NCBI GenBank assembly: GCA_964509335.1
Contig: CAZDXB010000014.1
Location: 1 to 64,000 of the forward strand
Length of the DNA stretch: 64,000 bases
From: CAZDXB01 sp964509335
GTDB taxonomy: Bacteria > Bacteroidota > Ignavibacteria > Kapaibacteriales > UBA2268
Direction of reading: 5' to 3'
Below, in pieces: positions 1-8,017 of the stretch; within the stretch, counting starts at the first letter, position 1, and each line of letters opens with the position of its first letter. The position numbers and the translations under genes were made by a program. Under the pieces are notes generated by a model. That model was not told the origin of the DNA, searched no databases, and was given only the letters and a program-made list of their open reading frames with translations.

Positions 1-87
1 GACAACGAACTTCTCGTAGAAATATCAAACGAAGAGCTTTCCGCTCCTATAAAAGCGAAAAATAGCGACGCCGCGAAAACAAAATAA
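1..87 (+). CDS. C-terminal end of an unidentified protein (partial)
   Basis: An open frame enters from the left edge and stops at TAA 85-87, giving 28 residues that end in SDAAKTK. The tail is hydrophilic, rich in Glu, Asn and Lys, with no membrane segment or sorting signal. It is too short to assign to a family. It is followed by a gene-free A+T-rich stretch up to the tRNA gene. It could also be chance open frame, but its codon choice resembles the other genes here. Confidence 0.5.
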   Translation, partial: DNELLVEISNEELSAPIKAKNSDAAKTK

Positions 88-263
88 AAAAAGGATTTAG
101 CCATCTCACCGCCCCAATAATTTTAAAACTCTATTTTTATCAATTTATAAAAAATTCAATCAAAAACAAAAAGATTATTGAAAAATTGGCTGGTTTTACC
201 GTAAGAGGCCGGCTAAAAAAATTCCTTGTCGATAAAAACTTTGACGTCGGCTACCCTTTTTCG

Positions 264-346
264 CGGAGGATGAGGGATTCGAACCCCCACAGGCTTACGC
301 CCGGCGGTTTTCAAGACCGCTGCAATACCAATTATGCGAATCCTCC
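264..346 (-). tRNA. tRNA-Ser (anticodon UGA)
   Basis: Read on the minus strand, GGAGGAT at 346-340 pairs with ATCCTCC at 271-265 as the acceptor stem and G at 264 is the discriminator. The anticodon arm is GCGGT-CTTGAAA-ACCGC, giving anticodon UGA for UCA serine codons. A long variable arm typical of class II tRNAs precedes a T arm with loop TTCGAAT. The 3' CCA is not encoded. Confidence 0.93.
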
Positions 347-467
347 AGTCTCAAGAATTACAAATATAAAAAATATTCTTCTTATTCAAAAGTTTTTCAA
401 GTTCTTAATTTTTAATATTTTGAAGAATGATTCATTCGAATAATCTACAATAATTAAAGGAGAAGTT

Positions 468-1574
468 ATGAGATTTTTCACTACCTCTTGCATAATCTTG
501 ATAATCATAATTCTAGCCGCTCCCAAAGCCGAAGCCGACGACGATTTGAATATTAAAATCGGAGCTTACGTTGACGCTTATATCGCCTCTGACGGCGACT
601 CTGCAGGCTCTAACCCCGCCTCAAAAGGCAGACCTTACTCGGCTAACGACTTTTATAAAGACGAGTTCGCCCTTAACATCGCGCAAATATCGGCTATTAC
701 GACTTATAAAAACATCATTCGCTCAAACGTTACTTTGCAAGCGGGCTCTTTACCTCTCGCCGCCTACGGAACTAAAAATCCCAACGTTCAACAAGCAAAC
801 TTAGGAGTGCAACTTTTCAGGAACGTTTGGCTCGACGCCGGCTATTTTCTGACGCATATAGGCAACGAAGCGTTGCTTCCCAAAGACAACTGGCTTACCT
901 CCCACTCGATGGTTACTTATTTCGAGCCTTTCTATCAAGCCGGAGCTAAAGTAAGCTACGAAACCGACCTACTTAACGCCGCCGTACATATTTTAAACGG
1001 AAACGGACTTTTAGAGGATAATAACTACAACAAAACTTTGGGACTTTATCTCGGTTACAACGCTGGGGAAACTTTCGCCCTCTCCTACGCCGGAGTTTAC
1101 GGAAACGAAGTTCCCGGAAATCCTTCTAACGCAAAGCTTCATATGATGCACAATATATCAACTACTTTCCTGCCGCTCGACAAATTCGGAATAAATGCGC
1201 AAGTTGATTACGCAAGTCTCGAAGACGGTAAAATCGAAGACGGCGACACTACCGGAGCTTCCTACTTAGGCTTCTCGGTAACCGGCAGATACGAAATCGT
1301 CAAAAAACTCTCCTGCGCCGTCAGATTCACCTACTTCGACAACGAAGAAGGTCTTTACGAACCTTGTTGTTCGAAATGTTCCGGAATGGGTATAACTGGC
1401 GGTCTTGAATATAAACCAATGGAAAACGCCTATATTAGACTCGAGGCGAGAATGTTAAAATTTAACGAAGGCGAAGAAGAAGACAGTTACCCGGGTAAAG
1501 TCTTCTACGACGGAGAAGAAAAAACGGCTAGCAGAAGCGAAATAATGCTGAATTTAGGTTTCTGGATTAATTAA
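468..1574 (+). CDS. Outer-membrane beta-barrel porin, BBP2/OmpL-like family
   Basis: The 368-residue product starts with a classical signal peptide (residues 1-23, cleavage after AEA) and continues as alternating amphipathic strands, as expected of an outer-membrane barrel. The segment around IGNEALLPKDNWLTSHS resembles the signature of the putative beta-barrel porin-2 family (OmpL-like, PF07642), in which a Lys-Asp-Asn-Trp element precedes a strand rich in Phe and Tyr. A good Shine-Dalgarno (AAAGGAGAAG) sits just before the ATG. Two Cys pairs near residues 286-292 (CCSKC) are unusual for a porin. The substrate cannot be told. The SDR gene starts 17 bases after the stop and may share the transcript. 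Confidence 0.7.
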   Translation: MRFFTTSCIILIIIILAAPKAEADDDLNIKIGAYVDAYIASDGDSAGSNPASKGRPYSANDFYKDEFALNIAQISAITTYKNIIRSNVTLQAGSLPLAAYGTKNPNVQQANLGVQLFRNVWLDAGYFLTHIGNEALLPKDNWLTSHSMVTYFEPFYQAGAKVSYETDLLNAAVHILNGNGLLEDNNYNKTLGLYLGYNAGETFALSYAGVYGNEVPGNPSNAKLHMMHNISTTFLPLDKFGINAQVDYASLEDGKIEDGDTTGASYLGFSVTGRYEIVKKLSCAVRFTYFDNEEGLYEPCCSKCSGMGITGGLEYKPMENAYIRLEARMLKFNEGEEEDSYPGKVFYDGEEKTASRSEIMLNLGFWIN

Positions 1575-1590
1575 GACAGAGTCGCTTAAA

Positions 1591-2379
1591 ATGAAATTAC
1601 ATCTAAAAGAAAAAAACGCTTTCGTTTGCGGAGCCAGCCAAGGAATTGGAAAAGCTATCGCGGAAAGATTCGCCAAAATGGGGGCTAACGTAATTATAGC
1701 CGCCCGAAACGAAGAGAATTTGAAACGCGTAGTTAACGAGTTGAACTCCAAAAAAGAACTACAACACTCATATATATCGATAGACTTTGAAGACGCGATA
1801 GCGGTTGAGGAATCGGCTCAAAAAATCCTAAGCGAATACGAAACAATCCATATTCTTGTTAACAACAGCGGAGGACCGTCTCCCGAAAAAGCTATAGACG
1901 CCGACATTAACGAATACCAAAACGCTTTTAAAAGCCATTTGATAGCTTCGCAGATTTTAGCGAAAGCATTCGTTCCGTCAATGAAACGAATAGATTACGG
2001 TAGAATTATTAACGTTATCTCGGTAGGCGCAAAGCAACCGATAGAAAACTTGGGCGTTTCGAACGCGATTAGAGGAGCTATGGCGTCTTGGGGCAAAACT
2101 TTATCGAGAGAGCTAGCTCCTTTCGGAATTACGGTCAACAACTTATTGCCCGGGCATACTTTAACCGAGCGTCTTAAGTCAATTTTAGAGAACAAAGCCG
2201 CCGAACAAAATATATCTTCGGAAAAAGCCGCCGAACAAATTAAATCGGCAATCCCCGCAAATAGGTTCGCAAAACCCGAAGAACTAGCCTACGCGGCGGG
2301 CTTTCTCGCTTCGGAAAAAGCTTCGTTTATTAACGGAATAAACCTGCCCGTGGACGGAGGATTTCTAAAATCTTTGTAA
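1591..2379 (+). CDS. Short-chain dehydrogenase/reductase with non-canonical active site
   Basis: A 262-residue Rossmann-fold protein of classical SDR length. GASQGIG at residues 14-20 is the dinucleotide-binding loop and NNSGG at 91-95 the structural NNAG-like motif. Ser144 lies where the catalytic serine belongs, but the expected Tyr-x-x-x-Lys at 157-161 is SNAIR, so the catalytic tyrosine and lysine are replaced by Ser157 and Arg161. A subgroup of SDRs close to 3-oxoacyl-ACP reductases carries a similar S-N-x-x-R sequence, so this is probably a family trait, not damage. The substrate is unknown. It follows the porin gene by 17 bases, with only a weak Shine-Dalgarno. Confidence 0.8.
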   Translation: MKLHLKEKNAFVCGASQGIGKAIAERFAKMGANVIIAARNEENLKRVVNELNSKKELQHSYISIDFEDAIAVEESAQKILSEYETIHILVNNSGGPSPEKAIDADINEYQNAFKSHLIASQILAKAFVPSMKRIDYGRIINVISVGAKQPIENLGVSNAIRGAMASWGKTLSRELAPFGITVNNLLPGHTLTERLKSILENKAAEQNISSEKAAEQIKSAIPANRFAKPEELAYAAGFLASEKASFINGINLPVDGGFLKSL

Positions 2380-2530
2380 TATAAACGTTGAAAGAACGAA
2401 AAATCGTTTCATTTTGGCTAATAATACACTATTTTTAAAATAATTAAGTGATTTATGAAAAAAATTTAAATATTATTTTGAAATTTAAAAAAAATTTCGC
2501 ATTTTTGAATTAGTAAAAAATTAAGCAGCA

Positions 2531-2657
2531 TAGGCGTGGGTAAAAACCACAGGCTAAGTTCGAAGAGGATAAGATAAGAAAAATTTTTTTTGGGTTGACC
2601 GACGGGGGATTATTGGAGGTCAGCCGAACTTTTTGAGAGAACGTTAGCAGCGCGTTC
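2531..2657 (+). ncRNA. Candidate structured leader or small RNA upstream of ftsQ
   Basis: Three hairpins and one longer-range pairing can be drawn by eye in this gene-free segment. GTGG/CCAC closes a loop at 2536-2550 flanked by TAG/CTA. AAGTTC at 2556-2561 pairs with GAACTT at 2626-2631 and encloses the hairpin GGTTGACC (2593-2600) / GGTCAGCC (2618-2625). A third hairpin, GAACG/CGTTC, spans 2639-2657. The last ends 20 bases before the ftsQ ATG. It matches no riboswitch or RNA family I can recognise. It could be a regulatory 5' leader of ftsQAZ or a small RNA; pairing by chance is possible. Confidence 0.35.
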
Positions 2658-2677
2658 AATCAAAACCGATTAAGAAA

Positions 2678-3436
2678 ATGAGTGGGCCGTCGAGAAATAT
2701 CGCCAAACGTGTTTTATTCGGTAAACGCCGAACATATCTATTATTGTTCGTAGTCATAACCGCGATAATCCTACTCGCTATATTCGCTAGCGATTGGTCT
2801 AGCTCTAAGAATATAAGCTCCGTAGAATTTCAGGGCGCGAAAATAACCGAAAGAAGCGAAATCGCGCCAATCGTCAAAAACATCGCTCTCGGAAAAAGCG
2901 CCGAATCAATCAATCTTCTTTCTATTAACGACAGTCTGAAAAAACTTCCGTACGTTTTAACCGCTTACGCTAGTTTCTCCAGACCCGAAAATCTTAAAAT
3001 TGAAATCGTCGAAAGAAAACCCCTTTGTATCATAGCAAACGACAAGGGAAAATTATCAGTTGTGGACGCGAAAGCGAAAACGCTCCCCTACAGAATTTCC
3101 GCTTGCCAAGACGAACTTCCGCTAATTAGAAATTCGCGCAAAAATAAAAATCTAAACAAAACGGCAATAAAAGACGCTTTGCAAATCTTAGAAAATGCAA
3201 AAGACGCGGGAGTTTACCGTTTTGTTTCGGAATTGATTTTCGATTCAAACGCCGAATCATATAAAATACTTTCCAACGATTTCGCCTACGAAATCTTACT
3301 TGGAAAAAAAGAAAAGACGCCCGAAAAACTATATAAATTCAAAAAATACATTGACGCGAGAATCAGCGATATTGAAACAAACGCCATAAAATATATAGAC
3401 TTAAGGTGGGCGAATAAAATAATCGTCAAAACGTAA
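2678..3436 (+). CDS. ftsQ: Cell division protein FtsQ
   Basis: A bitopic division protein of 252 residues: a short basic cytoplasmic tail, one membrane segment at about residues 19-38, then a POTRA domain (about 47-115, beginning ISSVEFQGAK) and the beta domain in the periplasm. FtsQ links the early Z-ring machinery to FtsB/FtsL and septal peptidoglycan synthesis. The primary sequence is divergent, as usual for this family, so the call rests on topology, the POTRA-like pattern and its place directly before ftsA and ftsZ. No mur gene precedes it here; instead there is a 298-base spacer with possible RNA structure. No strong Shine-Dalgarno is seen at the ATG. Confidence 0.85.
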   Translation: MSGPSRNIAKRVLFGKRRTYLLLFVVITAIILLAIFASDWSSSKNISSVEFQGAKITERSEIAPIVKNIALGKSAESINLLSINDSLKKLPYVLTAYASFSRPENLKIEIVERKPLCIIANDKGKLSVVDAKAKTLPYRISACQDELPLIRNSRKNKNLNKTAIKDALQILENAKDAGVYRFVSELIFDSNAESYKILSNDFAYEILLGKKEKTPEKLYKFKKYIDARISDIETNAIKYIDLRWANKIIVKT

Positions 3437-3462
3437 CTAATAAACTTAAAAAGGAAATAAAT

Positions 3463-4743
3463 ATGACAAACACTACTCCAAACAACGGAACTTCGGCGAA
3501 ACAACCGATATCCGTAGGCTTAGACATCGGAACTTCTAAAATATGCGCGCTGGTCGCCTCGCCGGGGGACACGCCAAATTCCTTGAATATTTTGGGAATA
3601 GGAATTACCGATAGCGAAGGGTTGTACAGAGGCGTCGTAATTAACATCGATAAAACTGTTCGCACAATCAAAAGAGTAATAGAACAAGCCGAACAGCAAG
3701 CCGGAGTAAAAGTTAACGAAGTAGTTGTCGGAATAGCCGGCGACCATATCGAGTCTTTCCAATCCAAGGGGATAGTGGGAATATCAAACCCGACAAGGGA
3801 AATAAGCAAAAGCGACGTCGATAGAATAATCGAAGAAAGCCGCAATATTAAAATCCCGCAGGAAAGAAAGATACTTCACGTTATTCCTCAAGAGTTTATT
3901 ATCGACGGACAAGACGGCATAAGCGACCCAGTAGGAATGAGCGGCGTTCGATTGGAAGCCGACGTTCACGTTGTTACCGGATTGAAAACAGCTATTCAAA
4001 ATATTTATAAATGCATTGAAAGAAACAACATTACGGTAAAAGACGTAGTCTTGGAACCCCTAGCGAGCAGCTACGCCGTATTAGAACCCGATGAAAAAGA
4101 GGTAGGCGTAGCGCTTGTAGATATCGGAGGCGGAACGACCGATATAGCGATTTTCGAAGAAAACATAATCCGCTATTCTTCGGTTATCGGCATCGCGGGC
4201 AAGCAAGTAACCGACGACATTAGAAAAGGATTCGGTTTAGTTATCGAAAACGCCGAAAGATTAAAAAGAGAACACGGGCATTGCTGGCTGGAATCCATTC
4301 ACAGAAACGACGTATTTATGTTGCCCGGCGTCGGAGGCAGAAAACCGAGAGAAATAACCAAGAGCGACTTTTGTAAAGTAATTCAGCCGAGAATGGAAGA
4401 GCTATTTGAATTCGCTAGGGCGGAAATCAAACGTTCAGGCTATTCGGGAAGTTTAGGAGCCGGCGTAGTAATAACTGGCGGCACTTCGTTATTAAGAGGA
4501 AGCGACGAATTGGCTCAAAAAGTATTCGGGATGCCGGCTAAAATCGGCTTGCCGTCAGGCATAACTTATTCTGGACTCGCGCCGGAAATCGAAAATCCAA
4601 TGTACTCAACAGCTGTCGGATTAGCTTTATACGGACTTAAAGACAAAAAAACTCAAAGCGTTATAGAGCAAGCCAACAAGAAAAACGGCAAAGAAAAGAA
4701 ATCTCTGATTAGAAGAGTCCAAAACTTTATGAAAGAGTTATAA
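3463..4743 (+). CDS. ftsA: Cell division protein FtsA (actin-like)
   Basis: A 426-residue actin/Hsp70-fold ATPase that tethers FtsZ to the inner membrane and recruits the divisome. The phosphate-1 motif GLDIGTSKICAL begins at residue 19 and the phosphate-2 motif DIGGGTTDIAIF lies near the middle. The C-terminus, KKSLIRRVQNFMKEL, is the basic amphipathic helix expected for membrane targeting. The ATG follows AAAAAGGAAAT, a clear Shine-Dalgarno. It lies 26 bases after ftsQ and 49 bases before ftsZ, the canonical order. Its partner FtsZ carries two copies of the peptide that FtsA normally binds. Confidence 0.97.
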   Translation: MTNTTPNNGTSAKQPISVGLDIGTSKICALVASPGDTPNSLNILGIGITDSEGLYRGVVINIDKTVRTIKRVIEQAEQQAGVKVNEVVVGIAGDHIESFQSKGIVGISNPTREISKSDVDRIIEESRNIKIPQERKILHVIPQEFIIDGQDGISDPVGMSGVRLEADVHVVTGLKTAIQNIYKCIERNNITVKDVVLEPLASSYAVLEPDEKEVGVALVDIGGGTTDIAIFEENIIRYSSVIGIAGKQVTDDIRKGFGLVIENAERLKREHGHCWLESIHRNDVFMLPGVGGRKPREITKSDFCKVIQPRMEELFEFARAEIKRSGYSGSLGAGVVITGGTSLLRGSDELAQKVFGMPAKIGLPSGITYSGLAPEIENPMYSTAVGLALYGLKDKKTQSVIEQANKKNGKEKKSLIRRVQNFMKEL

Positions 4744-4792
4744 AACGACAACTTATCATAATAAATATTGAATAATAAAAAAGGAGTTTCTA

Positions 4793-6097
4793 ATGATTGA
4801 ATTAACAGAAAATGGTCAAATCGAGAACGCTCCAATCCGCGTAGTGGGAGTAGGAGGTTGCGGCGGCAACGCTGTAAACAATATGATTGAACAAGGCTTA
4901 AAAGGGGTCTCTTTCATAACAGCGAACACCGACAAGCAAGCCCTCGACCAAAATTTGGCGAAAACAAAAATCCAAATTGGAAAAGAAATCACAAAAGGCT
5001 TAGGCGCCGGCGGCGACCCGGAAATCGGAATGAAATCAGCCGAAGAAAGCGTCGAAGAAATCCGCGAAAACCTAGAAGGCAGCGATATGGTTTTCGTAAC
5101 TGCCGGTATGGGAGGCGGAACCGGAACGGGAGCCGCTCCAGTCATCGCTAAAATAGCTATGGAGTTAGAAGCCCTCGTAGTCGGCATCGTAACTTATCCG
5201 TTCAAATGGGAAGGCAAAAGATTGAAATTAGCGGAAGAGGGGATTAAAAATTTGAGAGAGAGCGTGGACGCTCTAATATCTATACCGAATCAAAAATTGC
5301 TCGAAATTATTGACAAAAGAGCCACATTCCAAGAAGCATTTCTAAAAGCCGACGAAGTGTTGCTTAACGCCACAAAAGGAATATCGGACATTATCACCCA
5401 ACCCGGATTAGTTAACGTTGATTTCGCCGACGTCCGCAGCGTAATGAAAGGAATGGGCGACGCTTTAATGGGAATAGGCATTGCCAGCGGAGAAAATCGG
5501 GCGGTAGAAGCCGCCGAAAAAGCTCTTAAATCTCCTCTGCTCGATAATATCTCCATCCAAGGTTCAAAAGGAGCCTTAGTTAACATCACAGGAAGCAAAG
5601 AGAACTTTACTTTGCACGAAATGTCGGATATCCTCGCTATGATTGAGGAAGCGGCTGGTTCGGACGTCAACCTGTATCATGGAGTCGTCTTAAAAGACGA
5701 ACCGATGGAAGAATTAATGATTACGGTAGTAGCGACCGGCTTCAACGACAGTTTAGAAAAAAATCATAAATGCGCCGAACCCGTTAAAAATTATCAAGTG
5801 GAAGAAAAAGAACTCTTCGGAGACAAAAACGGAACGAGTAAAAAAGCAGAAGAAAATGACGAAGAAAACGAAAAGGCGCCCGCAGCGGATAGTCCCAAAG
5901 GGACCAAAGAACTAAAGGGACTCGATATTCCAGCGTTCATTAGAAGAATCGGCGACACAATTACCGAAGAAAATCCTCAAGCTGGAAACACGACCCCAGG
6001 CATACCGGAAAAAGCCTTAAGCGAAATGGGCGACGAAAGAAGCAAAGTTTTGAAAAATTTGGAGCAGCCGGCTTTTATTAGAAGAATGATGGATTAA
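4793..6097 (+). CDS. ftsZ: Cell division protein FtsZ with duplicated C-terminal peptide
   Basis: The tubulin-like GTPase that forms the division ring. The tubulin signature GGGTGTG is at residues 107-113, and the synergy-loop motif NVDFAD near residue 206 supplies the catalytic aspartates. After the GTPase core comes an acidic Lys/Glu-rich linker (about 325-375). The conserved C-terminal peptide that binds FtsA and other tethers appears twice: IPAFIRR at 379-385 and PAFIRR at 426-431, three residues from the end. A second copy is unusual. The ATG has a strong Shine-Dalgarno (AAAAAGGAG). It ends the ftsQAZ unit and is followed by a terminator. Confidence 0.98.
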   Translation: MIELTENGQIENAPIRVVGVGGCGGNAVNNMIEQGLKGVSFITANTDKQALDQNLAKTKIQIGKEITKGLGAGGDPEIGMKSAEESVEEIRENLEGSDMVFVTAGMGGGTGTGAAPVIAKIAMELEALVVGIVTYPFKWEGKRLKLAEEGIKNLRESVDALISIPNQKLLEIIDKRATFQEAFLKADEVLLNATKGISDIITQPGLVNVDFADVRSVMKGMGDALMGIGIASGENRAVEAAEKALKSPLLDNISIQGSKGALVNITGSKENFTLHEMSDILAMIEEAAGSDVNLYHGVVLKDEPMEELMITVVATGFNDSLEKNHKCAEPVKNYQVEEKELFGDKNGTSKKAEENDEENEKAPAADSPKGTKELKGLDIPAFIRRIGDTITEENPQAGNTTPGIPEKALSEMGDERSKVLKNLEQPAFIRRMMD

Positions 6098-6144
6098 GCC
6101 TTCTCTCATATATGACTTATTCCTTAAAATAGCCGCCTCCGGCG

Positions 6145-6182
6145 AAAAGCCGTCCAAAATGTTAACTTTTGGGCGGCTTTTT
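6145..6182 (+). terminator. Rho-independent terminator after ftsZ
   Basis: A 15-base stem, AAAAGCCGTCCAAAA (6145-6159) against TTTTGGGCGGCTTTT (6167-6181), has a 7-base loop and ends in a T run. One G-T pair is the only irregularity. It closes the ftsQAZ transcript 48 bases after the ftsZ stop. The 150 bases beyond it, up to the next gene, show nothing further. Confidence 0.9.
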
Positions 6183-6335
6183 ATGATAAACGCTTGTTTT
6201 TAAAGTTTTTTATTGATATATACGATTATTAAGAAAATACTAATTCAGAAAAACAAAAAAGAATTAAAAAAGACGGGCAAAATATCGCTCTGAATTATCG
6301 AGTATTAAGAGTATCACAAACAAAAGAGAGCGCCT

Positions 6336-7211
6336 ATGGACGTTAGAGACGTCGCTATAATCGGAGCCGGTCCCGCCGGAATATCAACCGCTATTCAGTT
6401 GAGAAGAATGGGACTAAATCCAGTCTTACTCGAAAAAGACGAGCCGGGCGGAGCGGTTCTAAACGCTTATAGAATCGACAACTATCCCGGTTTCCCCGAC
6501 GGCATTAAAGGCATAGATTTGGCTAAATTAATGAAAAAACAGCTGGAAAGGTTTCGCGTCGAACTGCATCACGAAGAAGCCGTCTCAATTGAATACGAGG
6601 ACTTCCTCTTCAACATTTCGACCAACAAAAGAGAAATAAAAGTTATCGCCGCGGTAGCGGCAATCGGCTCCGTGCCAAAAAAATTAGAACTACGGATACC
6701 CGACAAAGCCAGAGACAAATTGCTCTATGAAATCTATCCCATACGCAACGTCCGAAAGAAAAAAATCGTCGTCATTGGAGCCGGCGATACAGCGTTCAAT
6801 TACGCGTTAAGCCTCGGCGAGAAAAACGACGTCTTTATACTTAACAGAAGCGATATTCTTAAATGTCTGCCGGCGCTTAACGACGAATGCGATAAAAATC
6901 CTAACATCAACTATCTAATCAATACCAATATTGAAAATTTTAATTTCGAGGACAACAGACTTACTATGAATTGTCTTTGCGACGGCGAAAAGAAAACAAT
7001 TCAAGCCGACTACGTAATAGCCGCAGTCGGTAGAGAAATCAACTACGATATACTACAACAAAATTTGCTCGATAAAATCGAAGATTTAACCGCTTCCAAA
7101 AGATTCTTCTTAGCGGGAGACGCCAGAAACGATAAATATAGACAACTTTCTCTCAGCGTAGGCGACGGAGTTAAAACGGCTATGGAAATATTCGACGATA
7201 TGAGTTTTTAA
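6336..7211 (+). CDS. NAD(P)/FAD-dependent oxidoreductase, thioredoxin-reductase-like without CxxC
   Basis: A 291-residue two-dinucleotide-binding flavoprotein. The FAD motif IIGAGPAGIS is at residues 8-17, a second Rossmann motif VVIGAGDTAFN lies near 146-156, and FLAGDAR near the C-terminus is the second FAD contact. The spacing matches bacterial thioredoxin reductase, but the CxxC disulfide expected just before the second Rossmann motif is absent; the stretch reads IYPIRNVRKKK. It therefore cannot be a classical thioredoxin reductase. Ferredoxin/flavodoxin-NADP reductases of the same fold also lack the cysteines and are one possibility. A weak GAGAG Shine-Dalgarno precedes the ATG. Confidence 0.8.
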   Translation: MDVRDVAIIGAGPAGISTAIQLRRMGLNPVLLEKDEPGGAVLNAYRIDNYPGFPDGIKGIDLAKLMKKQLERFRVELHHEEAVSIEYEDFLFNISTNKREIKVIAAVAAIGSVPKKLELRIPDKARDKLLYEIYPIRNVRKKKIVVIGAGDTAFNYALSLGEKNDVFILNRSDILKCLPALNDECDKNPNINYLINTNIENFNFEDNRLTMNCLCDGEKKTIQADYVIAAVGREINYDILQQNLLDKIEDLTASKRFFLAGDARNDKYRQLSLSVGDGVKTAMEIFDDMSF

Positions 7212-7248
7212 AAAAGACGAGATTTAATAATATGCGGACTCCTCGGCT

Positions 7249-7935
7249 ATGTCTAAAAGGATACTGATAATAATAAAAAAACTGACAATACTCTTTTTCC
7301 TATCCAGTTTTGTTATTGTTTCAATATACAAGATATTTCCCCCGCCTATAACCCCGTTTATGATATATCGCTCAATTAACGGGTTATTGGAAGGAGAGTT
7401 AGTAGGGATACAGAAACAATGGGCGAATTACGAAGACATCTCGCCAAACGTCCTAAGAGCCTTCGCCGCCGCCGAAGACACCCGATTTATGAGCCATAAC
7501 GGAATAGACTGGAAAGCCGTAGAAGAAGCCGTAGAATACAACAAAAAACATAAAGGAAATAGAATAAGAGGCGCTAGCACCATAACTATGCAAACTTCGA
7601 AAAACGCGTTTTTGCTTCCATATAAAAATTACGTTCGCAAAGCCTTGGAAACCTATTTCAGCTATCTTATAGAAACATACTGGGGCAAAAAAAGAATCTT
7701 GGAAGTTTACGCAAACATCATCGAATTCGGCAAAGGAATTTACGGAATAGAAGCGGCTTCTCAATATTACTTCGGAACAAGCGCTAAAAAATTGACCCGC
7801 CGCCAGAGCGCGTTAATAGCCGCCGTTCTGCCGAACCCAAGAAGATGGTCGCCCGCCAAGCCAACCAGCTATATTTCCCGAAGAGCGCGCACAATCCAAA
7901 AACGCGCGCAATACGTTCCAATACCTGAAAATTAA
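7249..7935 (+). CDS. mtgA: Monofunctional peptidoglycan glycosyltransferase
   Basis: A GT51 transglycosylase of 228 residues that polymerises lipid II into glycan strands at the outer face of the inner membrane. One N-terminal membrane anchor (about residues 9-30) precedes the GT51 domain. Motif 1, AAAEDTRFMSHNGID, carries the catalytic Glu76; motif 2 is RGASTITMQ (about 107-115); motif 3 is KRILEVYANIIEFG, and GIEAASQYYFG follows. No transpeptidase domain follows, so it is the monofunctional type. It begins 37 bases after the flavoprotein gene and its ATG has no good Shine-Dalgarno. Confidence 0.94.
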   Translation: MSKRILIIIKKLTILFFLSSFVIVSIYKIFPPPITPFMIYRSINGLLEGELVGIQKQWANYEDISPNVLRAFAAAEDTRFMSHNGIDWKAVEEAVEYNKKHKGNRIRGASTITMQTSKNAFLLPYKNYVRKALETYFSYLIETYWGKKRILEVYANIIEFGKGIYGIEAASQYYFGTSAKKLTRRQSALIAAVLPNPRRWSPAKPTSYISRRARTIQKRAQYVPIPEN

Positions 7936-8017
7936 TCTCCAAAATTTTTATCGCTTTTTTTTACAACATCGTCTATTTATATTAGAAAAAAATATCGACG
8001 AAATAAAACCGATAATT

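Noticed and set aside
186..443. Open frame of 85 codons over the left-end tRNA
   Set aside because: It runs through the tRNA-Ser gene on the other strand, has no Shine-Dalgarno and no family features.
2531..2657. Known riboswitch or RNase P/SRP RNA upstream of ftsQ
   Set aside because: None of the consensus cores I know (TPP, FMN, cobalamin, SAM, T-box, SRP, RNase P) matches; kept only as an unassigned structured leader.
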